Below are positions 10,419-19,120 of a stretch of 64,000 bases of DNA, one piece after another. A program made the position numbers and the translations under genes. Location of the stretch: positions 62,001 to 126,000 of the forward strand of contig JAKOQB010000057.1 of assembly GCA_029778535.1 (NCBI GenBank). The letters are read 5' to 3'. The notes below the pieces were generated by a model. It was not told the DNA's origin and ran no database searches. It worked only from the letters and a program-made list of their open reading frames with translations. Each line of letters begins with the position of its first letter. Position 1 is the stretch's first letter. This DNA is from Pseudomonadota bacterium (GTDB lineage Bacteria; Pseudomonadota; Gammaproteobacteria; Burkholderiales; Burkholderiaceae_F).

Positions 10419-12425
10419 TCATTTCGAGTGCAGATCCGCGAGCTGCGCCCGCAGTTCGTCGGGCGTGCGCGCGGGCAAATTGCAGGTGCCGTGCCGGCAC
10501 AGGTACGCATGGCCGGGACTGCGGCCGGCGAGGATCGGAGCCGCGCCCGGCGCGCCGCAGACGATCGTCGCCAGCGGCGCGAATTGCGCGCGTGCGGCGT
10601 CGAGGCCGCCGGCCGGCGCGGGCAGCGCGAGTTCGGCACCGCGCTCGTTCAGCAGGTGCGCGTGCAGCAGCGCGGGCGCGGCGGACGGATGCTCGAGCAG
10701 CGCGCCGTGCCGATCCAGCGTCTGCTGCACGAGTTCGGCCCAGTCGCCGCGCGCATAGACGCCCGCCAGCCGCAGCAGCAGCTCGCACGCGGCGGCGGTG
10801 CCGGACGGAACCGCGCCGTCGAAGAGATCGCGCGCGCGCACCGGCAGGTGCCCGGGCTCGCCGTCGAAGAAGCCCTCGCCCGTGACGTGAAAGCGCTCGA
10901 CCATCTGCGCGGCAAGATCGCGCGCGGCGTGCAGCCAGTCGATCTCGCCGGTCGCCGCGTGCAGCTCGGCCAGCCCGAGCCCGACCTGCGCGTAGTCCGA
11001 CAGGAAGCTCTCCGCGCGCAGTGTGCCTGCGCGCCACGCATGGCGCAGTCTGCCGTCGGCGCGCATCGCATCGAGCAGGAAGCGCGCCAGCGCGCGCGCG
11101 GTGTGCACGAAGTCGTCGCGCCCGAGCAGCCGCCCGGCCTCGGCGAAGGCGCGCAACGCCATGCCGTTCCAGTCGGCGAGCACCTTGTCGTCGGTGATCG
11201 GCCAGATGCGCTGCGAGCGCACGGCGTAAAGCCGCGCGCGCACCGCGCGCTCCCATTGCGCGAACGCCTCGGGCGATAGCCCGAGAAAGATCCGAACCGC
11301 TTCGGGATCGCGCCGCTCGAGCACGTTGATGCCGTGCTCCCAGTTGCCTTCGGCGGTCGCGCCGTAGAGCTGCAGCGCGGCGTCCGCGTCGGTGCCGAGC
11401 ACTGCGCGCAGCTCATCGGCGGCCCACACGTAGAACTTGCCTTCGACTCCTTCGGAGTCCGCGTCCTGCGCGGAGCTGAGCGCCGCGGTGCCAGCGGCAT
11501 GCATTTCGCGTCGCAGGTACGCGAGCGTGTCCTCGGCGACGAAACGCAGGCGCGCGTCGCCGGTGAGCCGGTACGCGCCGGCGTACACGCGCGCGAGCTG
11601 CGCGTTGTCGTACAGCATCTTCTCGAAGTGCGGCACGTGCCAGCGCTGGTCGGTCGAATAGCGCGCGAAGCCGCCGCCGACCTGGTCGTACATGCCGCCG
11701 GCGGCCATCTGCGCCAGCGTGAACGCGAGCATCGCGCGCGCGCGCGCATCGCCGATCGCCGCGAGCGTCAGCAGGTACGCGAGCAGCGGCGGCTGCGGGA
11801 ACTTGGGCGCGCCGCCGAAACCGCCGTGCGCGGTGTCGAAGCTTTTCGCGAGCGTCTCGACCGCGCGCGCGTGCACGTCGGCGGCCGGCGCGCGGCGCGG
11901 CAGCTCGATCCCCCTGCGCACGTGATCGAGCAGCTCGGCCGCCTGGTGTTCGAGCTCGTCGCGCCGTTGCTCCCACGCGCGGCGCACTGCCACCAGCACG
12001 TCGGCGAAGCTCGGCATGCCGTATCTAGGCTGCGGCGGAAAGTACGTGCCGCCATAGAACGGCGCGAGCGCCGGCGTCAGGAACATGTTCATCGGCCAGC
12101 CGCCGTGCTGCGTCATCGCCTGCAGCGCGGTCATGTACACGTGGTCGACGTCGGGCAGTTCCTCGCGATCGACCTTGATCGGCACGTAGCCATCGTTGAG
12201 CAGCCGCGCGATCGCCTCGTCCTCGAAGCTCTCGCGCTCCATCACGTGGCACCAGTGGCAGGTCGCGTAGCCGACCGACAGGAAGATCGGCTTGCCCTCG
12301 GCGCGCGCCTTCGCGAACGCTTCCTCGCCCCACGGGTACCAGTCGACCGGGTTGTGCGCGTGCTGCAGCAGGTACGGGCTGGTCTCGCGGGCGAGTCGGT
12401 TGGGTGGGTGCGGGGTGTTCGGCAT
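10419..12425 (-). CDS. YyaL/SPATA20-type thioredoxin-domain protein (DUF255)
   Basis: 668 residues. The N-terminal domain is thioredoxin-like with [17 protein letters not shown] (CxxC at Cys56 and Cys59); the rest resembles the (alpha/alpha)6 barrel of N-acylglucosamine 2-epimerase / glycoside hydrolase-type proteins, as in B. subtilis YyaL and human SPATA20. The biochemical function of the family is not settled. The start at 12425 gives the conserved N-terminus with [20 protein letters not shown]. The terminal CRHGTCN motif is also conserved in the family. It is transcribed divergently from the methyltransferase gene, 79 bases apart. Confidence 0.92.
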   Translation of the reverse strand: MPNTPHPPNRLARETSPYLLQHAHNPVDWYPWGEEAFAKARAEGKPIFLSVGYATCHWCHVMERESFEDEAIARLLNDGYVPIKVDREELPDVDHVYMTALQAMTQHGGWPMNMFLTPALAPFYGGTYFPPQPRYGMPSFADVLVAVRRAWEQRRDELEHQAAELLDHVRRGIELPRRAPAADVHARAVETLAKSFDTAHGGFGGAPKFPQPPLLAYLLTLAAIGDARARAMLAFTLAQMAAGGMYDQVGGGFARYSTDQRWHVPHFEKMLYDNAQLARVYAGAYRLTGDARLRFVAEDTLAYLRREMHAAGTAALSSAQDADSEGVEGKFYVWAADELRAVLGTDADAALQLYGATAEGNWEHGINVLERRDPEAVRIFLGLSPEAFAQWERAVRARLYAVRSQRIWPITDDKVLADWNGMALRAFAEAGRLLGRDDFVHTARALARFLLDAMRADGRLRHAWRAGTLRAESFLSDYAQVGLGLAELHAATGEIDWLHAARDLAAQMVERFHVTGEGFFDGEPGHLPVRARDLFDGAVPSGTAAACELLLRLAGVYARGDWAELVQQTLDRHGALLEHPSAAPALLHAHLLNERGAELALPAPAGGLDAARAQFAPLATIVCGAPGAAPILAGRSPGHAYLCRHGTCNLPARTPDELRAQLADLHSK

Positions 12426-12504
12426 CGAAGGGCTCCCGTCGCAGTGCCAAGCGTAGTCCACTGCAGGCGCGGTAGAGTTCGGCGTTCCGAAGTGGGAGGC
12501 GCGA

Positions 12505-13149
12505 ATGAAACACGCACTGCTGGGACTTCTGCTGGCGCTCGTCTGGGCGAGCGCCGGCGCGCAGATGCCGCACGACCAACACCACAGCTTCGCGGGCGCG
12601 GAGCACTGGGCGCACGTGTTCGACGATCCGGCGCGCGACGCGTGGCAGAAGCCGCATCAGGTGATCCAGGCGCTCGCGCTGGCGCCGAACGCGACGGTGG
12701 CCGACATCGGCGCCGGCACCGGCTACTTCTCGGCGCGGCTGGCGCACATGCTGCCCAAGGGGCGCGTGTTCGCCGCCGACATCGAGCCCGACATGGTTCG
12801 GTATCTGAAGGAGCGTGCGCAGCGGGAGAAGCTGCCGAACCTCGAGCCGGTGCTGGCCGCGCCCGACGATCCACGCCTGCCGGCCAAGGTCGACCGCGTG
12901 CTGGTCGTCGACACCTACCACCACATCGAGGCGCGCGAGGCGTATTTCCGCCGCCTGCGCGCGAGCCTCAAACCCGGCGGCGAAGTGGCGATCGTCGACT
13001 TCACTCCCGACGCGCCGATGGGGCCGCCGAAGCGTGCACGCATCCCGGCACCGCAGGTGGTCGACGAGATGCAGCGCGCCGGCTACGCGCTGGCGGCCGA
13101 GCACAAGTTCCTGCCGAACCAGTTCTTCCTCGTGTTCCGGCCGCGCTGA
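12505..13149 (+). CDS. Class I SAM-dependent methyltransferase with N-terminal signal peptide
   Basis: 214 residues. Motif I of the Rossmann-type methyltransferase is clear ([16 protein letters not shown]), with the acidic end of strand 2 ([10 protein letters not shown]) and a post-motif [12 protein letters not shown]. Unusually, the protein begins [20 protein letters not shown], a classic Sec signal peptide ending at an AQ cleavage site, which would place a SAM enzyme in the periplasm. A GGGAGG ribosome site precedes the ATG at good spacing and supports this start. Substrate unknown. Confidence 0.85.
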   Translation: MKHALLGLLLALVWASAGAQMPHDQHHSFAGAEHWAHVFDDPARDAWQKPHQVIQALALAPNATVADIGAGTGYFSARLAHMLPKGRVFAADIEPDMVRYLKERAQREKLPNLEPVLAAPDDPRLPAKVDRVLVVDTYHHIEAREAYFRRLRASLKPGGEVAIVDFTPDAPMGPPKRARIPAPQVVDEMQRAGYALAAEHKFLPNQFFLVFRPR

Positions 13150-13246
13150 CCGGCACCCCGGGTTCAGGTGGCGCGCATCCACGCGGTGCGCGCGCGGAAT
13201 TACGCTATCGGGCACGCCCGCTGCCGCGAGCGAAACGGAGGCCACG

Positions 13247-13672
13247 ATGCCGGACTCGGTGCGCAAGGTGCACTACTACTCGACCACGGTCTCCAATCGC
13301 CCCGGCGAGGCGTTCCGCGTGCTGTCGACGCTGGTCAGCGCCGGGATCAACCTGCTGGCGTGCGCCGGCCGCTCGACCGGGCGCCGCTCGCGCATCGACG
13401 TGGTGCCCGACGACGAGCGCAAGTTCTCGTCCGCGGCGAAGAAGGCGCGGCTCATCTTCAGCCAGAAGAAGGCGGGCTTCCTGATCCAGGGCGACGATCG
13501 TCCCGGCGCGCTCGCCGACCACCTGAAGCAGCTCGCCGAGCACCGCGTCAACGTCGCATCGGTCGACGGCGTGACCGCCGGCAAGGGCCGCTGGGGCGCG
13601 ATTGTCTGGGTCGATGCCGGCGACCTCGCCCGCGCCGGGCGGGTGCTGCGCGCGAAAGCGGGCAAGCGCTGA
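13247..13672 (+). CDS. ACT-domain protein
   Basis: 141 residues reading as two ACT-like units: residues ~5-60 (VHYYSTTVSNRPGEAFRVLS then SAGINLLAC) and ~85-140 (FLIQGDDRPGALADHLKQL then EHRVNVASVDGV). ACT domains bind amino acids or other small ligands as allosteric sensors; no catalytic domain is attached. The spacing to the methyltransferase is 97 bases. The ligand and partner are not readable. Confidence 0.7.
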   Translation: MPDSVRKVHYYSTTVSNRPGEAFRVLSTLVSAGINLLACAGRSTGRRSRIDVVPDDERKFSSAAKKARLIFSQKKAGFLIQGDDRPGALADHLKQLAEHRVNVASVDGVTAGKGRWGAIVWVDAGDLARAGRVLRAKAGKR

Positions 13673-13839
13673 ACACGCGGCCTCCGGTTCCCGCCGGAAT
13701 CTTCGGCCAACCTGTGAACGGTCAATTCGGCCGCGGGCGAAGCTGGCTATCTTGCGTCCGATCGGCCTGAGGTATCGAAGGCCCTTGGATCCCTCGGGCC
13801 GAACGGCCGATTGTTTCTGGGCGCAGGAAGGCGGACGCC

Positions 13840-15336
13840 GTGACAACTCACCCCATGTCGCCGGTCGACGCGGCGTGGTTCCACATCGACGGGCCGGTGA
13901 ATTCGGCCGTGATCACCAGCATGCTGACGACGCGGCAGCCGCTCGACTTCGAGCGGGTCAAAGAGGTCTACACGCAGCGGCTGGCGCGCTTCGAGCGCTT
14001 CCGCCAGCGCGTGGTCGAGAGGGGCTTCCCGCTCGCTACCCCGCACTGGGAGGACATGCCGGACTTCGAGATCGAGCAGCAGTTGCACCACGTCGCGCTG
14101 CCGGCGCCCGGCAACCGCGCAGCGCTGACCGCGTTGATCGAGGACCTGGCCAGCACGCCGATGGATCGCGCGCGCCCGCTGTGGGACGTGCACGTGGTCA
14201 ACGGCGTCGGCGGTGGCGCCGCGCTGATCACACGCATTCACCACTGCATCGGCGACGGCACCGCCAACATGGCCATCGCGCGCGCGCTGTTCGACACCGC
14301 GCCCGACGGCGCGGCGCAGGAGTTGGACGACTCCGCGCACGCGCCGGCGGGGCGGCTGTTCGCGCCCGCGGTCGGCGCGGACGACAAACCCATCGGCGCC
14401 GTGCGCGCTGCGATTCATAGCGCGGTCGAGACGGTGCGCCATCCGCAGAAGGTGCTCGAGCACGCGGCGCGAGTGATCGCCGGCGCGGTCGCGCTGGCGG
14501 GCGAACTGGCCAAGCGGCGCGATCCGCGGTCGCCGCTGAAGGGCGAATTCGGGCTGAAGAAGCGCGTCGCCTGGTCGGAGCCGGTCGCGCTCAGCCAGAT
14601 CAAGGCGATCGGCGCTCCGCTCGGCGCCAAGATCAACGACGTGCTGGTGGCCGGCATGACCGGCGCGCTGCGCACGTACCTGAAGCGGCGCGGCGTGGCG
14701 GTCGATCGCATGACGCTGCGCGCGACGGTGCCGGTCGACCTGCGGCCGCCCGAGCGCGCGCTGGAACTCGGCAACCAGTTCGGCATCGTGATCCTCGATC
14801 TGGCGATCCGCAGCAAGGATCCGCTCGCGCGCGTGCGGCTGACCAAGGCGCGCATGGACCGGCTCAAGCGCTCGCCTGAGCCGGCTGCGGTGCTCGCGTT
14901 GTTCAACATCTTCGGCCGCGGGCCGAAAGTGGTCGAGGACTTCGCGCTGCAGCTCTTCTCTTCGAAGGCGAGCGTCGTGATGACCAACGTCGCCGGCCCC
15001 AGGGAGACGCTGTATCTGGCCGGCGTGCCGATCGAGCGCGTGATGTTCTGGGTGCCGTATCCCGGGCGCGAGCTGGGCATGGGCATCAGCATCCTGAGCT
15101 ACAAGGGCTATGCGACGCTGGCAGTGATCGCCGACGCGCATCTGGTGCCCGATCCGGACGCGATCACCGCGCAGTTCCACCGCGAGTTCGACGCGATGTT
15201 CGCGCAGATCCAGCGGCGCGCGAAGCCGCCGCTGAGGAAGAAAGCGGCGCCGAAAGGGAAGCCGGCGCCGAAGAAGACGCAGCGCGCGCCACCGGGCGCA
15301 AGAAAGCGCGCTGCGGCGCGATCCGCTCGACGCTGA
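13840..15336 (+). CDS. Wax ester synthase / diacylglycerol acyltransferase (WS/DGAT) family
   Basis: 498 residues from a GTG start preceded by AGGAAGG. The active-site motif HHCIGDG matches HHxxxDG (His134, His135, Asp139). Further family blocks are PLWDVHVVNGV before it and KINDVLVAGMTGALRTYL, NQFGIVILDL and MTNVAGPRETLYL in the C-terminal half. These enzymes esterify acyl-CoA to fatty alcohols or diacylglycerol for storage lipids. The last ~35 residues are a Lys/Ala/Pro-rich tail (KKAAPKGKPAPKKTQ) of low complexity. Confidence 0.93.
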   Translation: MTTHPMSPVDAAWFHIDGPVNSAVITSMLTTRQPLDFERVKEVYTQRLARFERFRQRVVERGFPLATPHWEDMPDFEIEQQLHHVALPAPGNRAALTALIEDLASTPMDRARPLWDVHVVNGVGGGAALITRIHHCIGDGTANMAIARALFDTAPDGAAQELDDSAHAPAGRLFAPAVGADDKPIGAVRAAIHSAVETVRHPQKVLEHAARVIAGAVALAGELAKRRDPRSPLKGEFGLKKRVAWSEPVALSQIKAIGAPLGAKINDVLVAGMTGALRTYLKRRGVAVDRMTLRATVPVDLRPPERALELGNQFGIVILDLAIRSKDPLARVRLTKARMDRLKRSPEPAAVLALFNIFGRGPKVVEDFALQLFSSKASVVMTNVAGPRETLYLAGVPIERVMFWVPYPGRELGMGISILSYKGYATLAVIADAHLVPDPDAITAQFHREFDAMFAQIQRRAKPPLRKKAAPKGKPAPKKTQRAPPGARKRAAARSARR

Positions 15337-15341
15337 ATCCC

Positions 15342-15600
15342 TCAACGCCTGCCGGCCTTGTCGATCAGCGTGCCGTGCTCGTCGTGGATGTCGGTAGCGA
15401 TCAGCCTGGGCCGGATCGCGTTGACGCGGATGCCCTCGGCGCCCACCTCCTGCACCAGACCGAGCGTGAAGCTGTCCAACGCGCGCTTCGACTCCGCGTA
15501 CGCGGTGTCGCCGCAGGCGATCGAAGTCGCGATCGATCTCGCCTTCGGCCGCCGCGACGCCGGGCGCGCCGATCTGGCTTGGCACGAGCTTCGGCCCGTC
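15342..15600 (-). pseudogene. Short-chain dehydrogenase/reductase remnant
   Basis: On the minus strand a readable stretch AYAESKRALDSFTLGLVQEV followed by GAEGIRVNAIRPRLIATDIH is the YxxxK active-site helix and following strand of SDR enzymes. Upstream no Rossmann glycine motif (GxxxGxG) follows in any frame; a few SDR-like residues (QIGAPG) appear in another frame, which suggests frameshift decay. Downstream the frame ends soon after DIHDEHG instead of continuing the usual 50-60 residues. It is read as an internal fragment of a former reductase; the limits are approximate. Confidence 0.6.
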
Positions 15601-15658
15601 GTGCGGCGCGTCGGATCAGCACGGAGCAGGCATCGGCCGCCCCCGATCACCGCCGAGC

Positions 15659-16054
15659 ATGGCGAAGCGCGAACTCCCGATACCGGCATGGCGCAACGAC
15701 CGTCGAGTCCGTCCAGTGAGCAAATCCAGACCGCCGAAACCGGCCCATCACGTTTACGTGATCGAACTCGATCCCGCGGTGCTGCGCGACCGCCGCTTCC
15801 GCGCGCGCAATCCGAACTACATCGAAGGCATGCCGTGCGTGTACGTCGGCATGACGGGGCTCGCGGTCGCGGAGCGGTTCGCCAACCATCGCGACGGCTA
15901 CAAGTCCAACCGCTACGCGCGCAGGTACGGGCTGCGGCTGCTGCCGCAGCTTTATGAATGCTTCAATCCGATGCCGTACGCGGCGGCGCGGCAGATGGAA
16001 CAGGAGCTCGCCGACGAACTGCAGGAAAGGGGTTACGCAGTGTGGCAGGGCTGA
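15659..16054 (+). CDS. GIY-YIG-like nuclease-fold protein
   Basis: 131 residues from ATG 15659 (112 from an in-frame GTG at 15716, MSKSRPPKPAHHVYV). VYVIELDP and CVYVGMTGLAVAERFANH resemble the two strands and helix of a GIY-YIG nuclease domain, with the conserved Arg (ERF) and a later Glu in ARQMEQELADELQERG. The spacing of the first strand pair is longer than canonical, so catalytic activity is uncertain. It starts next to the SDR remnant and ends 17 bases before the convergent Bug remnant. Confidence 0.6.
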   Translation: MAKRELPIPAWRNDRRVRPVSKSRPPKPAHHVYVIELDPAVLRDRRFRARNPNYIEGMPCVYVGMTGLAVAERFANHRDGYKSNRYARRYGLRLLPQLYECFNPMPYAAARQMEQELADELQERGYAVWQG

Positions 16055-16071
16055 ATTCCCCGCCATCCGCT

Positions 16072-16356
16072 TCAGTCCGCGTGCGCGCCGGCCTGCCGGA
16101 TGATCGGTTCCCGCCTGTCGATCTCTACTTTCAGCTTCGCCGCATGCGCGGCGCCGGCCACGTTCTCGATCACGAAGGTCTGTCCGAGCTGCTTGCCCAT
16201 CGCCGCGCCGAGCGAGCGCGCGACCGTGTCGGTCGGTCCCCCGGCGGTGAACGGAACGAGCAGCGTGACCGGCCTGGTCGGGAACTGCTGCGCGGTCCCG
16301 GTGCCGAACGTCAGCACGGCGAGGAAGCCGACTGCCGTTCGCGTCGAAAGGTTCAT
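16072..16356 (-). pseudogene. Bug/TctC-type solute receptor with internal deletion
   Basis: 94 residues in an unbroken frame, against ~320 for the family. The N-terminus is a signal peptide followed by QFPTRPVTLLVPFTAGGPTD and LGQTFVIENVAGAA, the typical start of a Bug extracytoplasmic receptor. The frame then passes directly into KLKVEIDRREPIIRQAGAHAD, which resembles the extreme C-terminal helix of the same family. About 220 central residues, including the ligand pocket, seem to be deleted in frame, so it cannot work as a receptor. Whether the short product is still made is unknown. Confidence 0.65.
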
Positions 16357-16469
16357 CGATTGTCGCCTTCGTTGTGGTGTCATACGCATCGTCGGCGGTG
16401 CGCGATTCTAGGCACCGAATCGCGGCCGGCGACGATTGCGCTGCCGGGCTCCTCAACCGTGGCGGGCCT

Positions 16470-16940
16470 GTGACGGACGGCGCGACGCTGCGCGCATTGA
16501 TCGTCGCGCAGAACGTGGCCGCGCTCGGCACACTGCATCGCGGCGAGCCCTACGTATCGATGGTCCCGTACGCGCTCGACGAAGAGGCGCCGCAGTTCGT
16601 GATCCACGTCAGCGCGCTGGCGCCGCACACGAAGGACATGCTCGAGCATCCGCGCGTGAGCCTCTTGATCGTCGCGCCGGAGGCGCAGGCCGCATTCCCG
16701 CAGGCGCGGGCGCGTGCCACCGTGCAAGGCGATGCCGAGCCGCTGGCGCGCTTCACGCCCGCCTATGCGCGCGCCAAGGCGCTTTATCTGGCGCGCTTTG
16801 CCGATGCGGCCGACATCTTCGCGCTGCCGGATTTCTCCCTGTACTGCATCCGGCCGCGGTCGGTGCGGTTGATCGCTGGCTTCGCGCAGGCGGTCAGCCT
16901 GGTCGGCGCGTCGCTCGCCAAGGCGCTGCGCGGCGCATAG
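16470..16940 (+). CDS. Pyridoxamine 5'-phosphate oxidase-like (HugZ-type) FMN-binding protein
   Basis: 156 residues from GTG 16470. ALGTLHRGEPYVSMVPYAL and FVIHVSALAPHTKDMLEHP followed by VSLLIVAPE form the split-barrel flavin-binding core of PNPOx-like proteins. The pattern fits the heme-utilisation HugZ subgroup more than vitamin B6 oxidase, but it lacks the C-terminal HugZ extension, so only the fold is assigned. No ATG is available upstream in a sensible place. Confidence 0.75.
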   Translation: MTDGATLRALIVAQNVAALGTLHRGEPYVSMVPYALDEEAPQFVIHVSALAPHTKDMLEHPRVSLLIVAPEAQAAFPQARARATVQGDAEPLARFTPAYARAKALYLARFADAADIFALPDFSLYCIRPRSVRLIAGFAQAVSLVGASLAKALRGA

Positions 16941-17084
16941 TCGGCCGCTCGATGCGAGCGCCGCCCGCGCCCGCGCCAGGTTCTTTCCTCGTAAAAACGT
17001 CGAGCCTGGCCCAGGCTCACGCCTGGCTGGAAGAGTCCGCGGTTGGACGCTCGACACCAAAGCGCGTAACCTTCGCGCCCCTGC

Positions 17085-17160
17085 GCGCCTGTAGCTCAGT
17101 GGATAGAGTACTGGCCTCCGAAGCCAGGGGTCGTGGGTTCGAGTCCCGCCAGGCGCGCCA
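17085..17160 (+). tRNA. tRNA-Arg (anticodon CCG)
   Basis: 76 bases with a full cloverleaf. The acceptor arm GCGCCTG pairs with CAGGCGC, followed by discriminator G and an encoded CCA. The D-arm contains GCTCAGTGGATAGAG. The anticodon stem CTGGC/GCCAG encloses CTCCGAA, giving anticodon CCG for the Arg codon CGG. The T-arm is GTGGG-TTCGAGT-CCCGC. It sits at the left edge of the pilus gene island. Confidence 0.97.
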
Positions 17161-17168
17161 GCACGTTG

Positions 17169-17702
17169 TCAGCTGCAGGTCGCCGCATTGACGACCCGAA
17201 ACCGCAGCGACGCAAAGCACACGGAACGCGTTTCGGTCTCCTGCTTCAACGTCAGCCGACCCAGCACCATGCCGTGGCTACCGGGCCGCAGGATGCGACC
17301 GGTCGGATCGAACGACAGCACGGTGCCGGGGTTGTTCAGTCCGAACTGCGGGCGGATCGTGAGCCGCGGCGAATCGGCGCGAAACTCGCGAATCACCGTT
17401 TCTCCGGCATCCATGATCCCGTTGTCGTTCACGTCGGCGAACACGCGCCAGCCGGTGCTCCAGTCGTCATTGGCGCGCGTCGCAATGGCAACCCGCGTGC
17501 CGCGCGCGATCGCTTCGCTGCGCGCCAGGTTCAACGACGCGACAAGTTCGTGGGTGGTTGCCGCGACCTGCTGGCGGTTCGCCAGAGCGGTCAATGACGG
17601 AACGGCGGCCGTCGAGAGCGTTGCGGCGACGGCGGCGCCCATCACGACTTCGAGCATCGTGACGCCGCGCTGTCTGCGGATGGTGTTCTTGATCGCATTC
17701 AT
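17169..17702 (-). CDS. fimT: FimT/GspH-type minor pseudopilin (divergent copy)
   Basis: 177 residues. The type III leader is short and basic (MNAIKNTIRRQRG) with cleavage before VTMLEV, leaving Glu at +5 of the mature pilin. The hydrophobic helix is Ala-rich and less conserved than in the other copies (GAAVAATLSTAAVPSL). The globular part has the GspH/FimT pattern LNLARSEAIARGTRVAI and W..GW.VF.D.NDNG. It is one of three fimT-like genes in the island and the only one on the minus strand, facing the tRNA. Confidence 0.85.
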   Translation of the reverse strand: MNAIKNTIRRQRGVTMLEVVMGAAVAATLSTAAVPSLTALANRQQVAATTHELVASLNLARSEAIARGTRVAIATRANDDWSTGWRVFADVNDNGIMDAGETVIREFRADSPRLTIRPQFGLNNPGTVLSFDPTGRILRPGSHGMVLGRLTLKQETETRSVCFASLRFRVVNAATCS

Positions 17703-17855
17703 TGCCTCTCCTTCGCCCGGTCGGTCTCGCTGTCTGCGAGGCGAATCGTGAACGGCGCGGGGCCAACCGGCGATCGAATATTCGACAACCGCGACCGTGA
17801 AAATCGGACGGGAAGCGCTGCATGCGTGCCCCATCACGCGTTTACGTCACCAATT

Positions 17856-17867
17856 GTGAGCGTTCAC
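17856..17867. promoter_or_regulatory. Imperfect palindrome between divergent fimT genes
   Basis: GTGAGCGTTCAC lies in the 256-base gap between the two divergent fimT genes. The outer arms GTGA/TCAC are symmetric with a four-base centre, and the preceding AATT makes the left half look like a LacI-family operator half. A CRP/Vfr site would need a six-base centre, so that reading does not fit. A regulatory role is only a guess. Confidence 0.2.
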
Positions 17868-17958
17868 CGCCTGTCGGAATGAGTCCGCCGGCCGGCCTCG
17901 GTCGCCTCGGCCGTCCGGATGAGCAGCACAGAATCGTCGATGACGGAAGGGGAGGCAT

Positions 17959-18612
17959 GTGCCTTCGATTTGCCGAACGGGCATGGGCATTCAACAGTTC
18001 AGCCGCGCTCCAGCGGCGCGCCGACGCGCGCGCGGAGTCACGCTGATCGAACTGATGGTCGCGCTCGCCGTCCTTGCGATTCTGCTCGGGCTCGGCGTGC
18101 CGTACCTGCGCGAATTCTTCATCACGAACCGGCTGGCGGCCGCGACGAATGAACTCATTACCGGGCTGAATTTCGCTCGCAGCGAAGCGATCCGGCGCGG
18201 TGTGCAGGTCACGATGCGCCGCAAGTCGGCGAGCGCGCGCAACTGGAGCGAAGGCTGGGAGATCTTCGTCGATGCGAATTCGAACAAGTTACGAGATGCA
18301 GTCGAAGCGGTGCTCTACGCGGGACCGGCGTCCAGCCCACGAGTGACTGTCAATGCCACCGCGGCGGTAGACGAGTGGGTCGGCTTTGACGCGTCGGGAA
18401 GGGCAGTCTTGGCGACAGGAGCCCCCGGCACCCCATCTGCGGCGGTCTTTGTCATTTGCTATGAGGGCCTACTGACCGAGGCCGGGCGGATTCGGTCGCG
18501 AGCGGTCATCGTCAATTCATCAGGGCGCGTCCGGATGGGGCTCGATGCGAACGGCAACGGAATCCCCGAAAACGACGCGGGAAGCGACGTGACTAGCTGC
18601 TCGATGCCTTAG
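17959..18612 (+). CDS. fimT: FimT/GspH-type minor pseudopilin, set A
   Basis: 217 residues from GTG 17959, which follows a purine-rich GGAAGGGGAGG; an ATG at 17983 gives a shorter leader. The prepilin site is ARG/VTLIELMVALAV with Glu +5. The body has the FimT/GspH features LNFARSEAIRRGVQVTM, WSEGWEIFVDANSNKLRD and a C-terminal GLDANGNGIPENDAG. FimT-like proteins are initiator or minor pilins and in some species bind DNA for uptake. It heads set A; pilV follows after 25 bases. Confidence 0.88.
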   Translation: MPSICRTGMGIQQFSRAPAARRRARGVTLIELMVALAVLAILLGLGVPYLREFFITNRLAAATNELITGLNFARSEAIRRGVQVTMRRKSASARNWSEGWEIFVDANSNKLRDAVEAVLYAGPASSPRVTVNATAAVDEWVGFDASGRAVLATGAPGTPSAAVFVICYEGLLTEAGRIRSRAVIVNSSGRVRMGLDANGNGIPENDAGSDVTSCSMP

Positions 18613-18637
18613 CGCACGCATCGCGCGAGGAAGCAGA

Positions 18638-19120
18638 ATGCGGAAGTTTCAAACACGATTCAGCAGTCGGAGCGTGCCGGCGCAGCGCGGCGTCAGCCTG
18701 ATCGAGGTACTGGTCGCGGTTGTCATTTTGACCATCGGATTGCTCGGGCTGGCGGGCTTGCAGGCGAGCGGGATGAGGGTCGGCCACAGCTCGTTCTATC
18801 GAACACAGGCGAACCAGCTCGCGTTCGACATGGCCGATCGGATGCGCGCCAACCCGAGCGATGCGCGCGCTGGCAGTTACGCGCGGCCATTGTCGGCGAC
18901 GATTCCCACCGGAACGTCAACGGCCGAGCGGGATGTTGCGGACTGGATGCGGCGCGTGCGCGCGCTGCCCAACGGACAGGGCGGAGTCACGTTCAACGAC
19001 GCCATCGCGACGATCGTCGTGCAATGGGATGACCAGCGCGGTTCCGTCAAAGATGCGCAGACCAGGCTCGCGGATTCCGCTCAGCAGGTCCGGCTCGAGG
19101 CGCAGATATGGGCCAACTGA
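18638..19120 (+). CDS. pilV: Type IV pilus minor pilin PilV, set A
   Basis: 160 residues. Prepilin leader ending QRG before VSLIEVLVAVVILTIGLLGL, then GLQASGMRVGHSSFYRTQA and a DMADRMRANP block typical of PilV. PilV primes pilus assembly with PilW, PilX, PilE-type pilins and PilY1 at the tip. Its end overlaps the pilW start by 13 bases. The set B copy has exactly the same length and the same block order. Confidence 0.92.
   Translation: MRKFQTRFSSRSVPAQRGVSLIEVLVAVVILTIGLLGLAGLQASGMRVGHSSFYRTQANQLAFDMADRMRANPSDARAGSYARPLSATIPTGTSTAERDVADWMRRVRALPNGQGGVTFNDAIATIVVQWDDQRGSVKDAQTRLADSAQQVRLEAQIWAN

Noticed and set aside
13790..13830. Hairpin before the WS/DGAT gene as a terminator
   Set aside because: The stem is only about five base pairs with a long loop and no T-run.
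17852..17868. CRP/Vfr site upstream of set A
   Set aside because: The half-sites are separated by four bases, not the six required.
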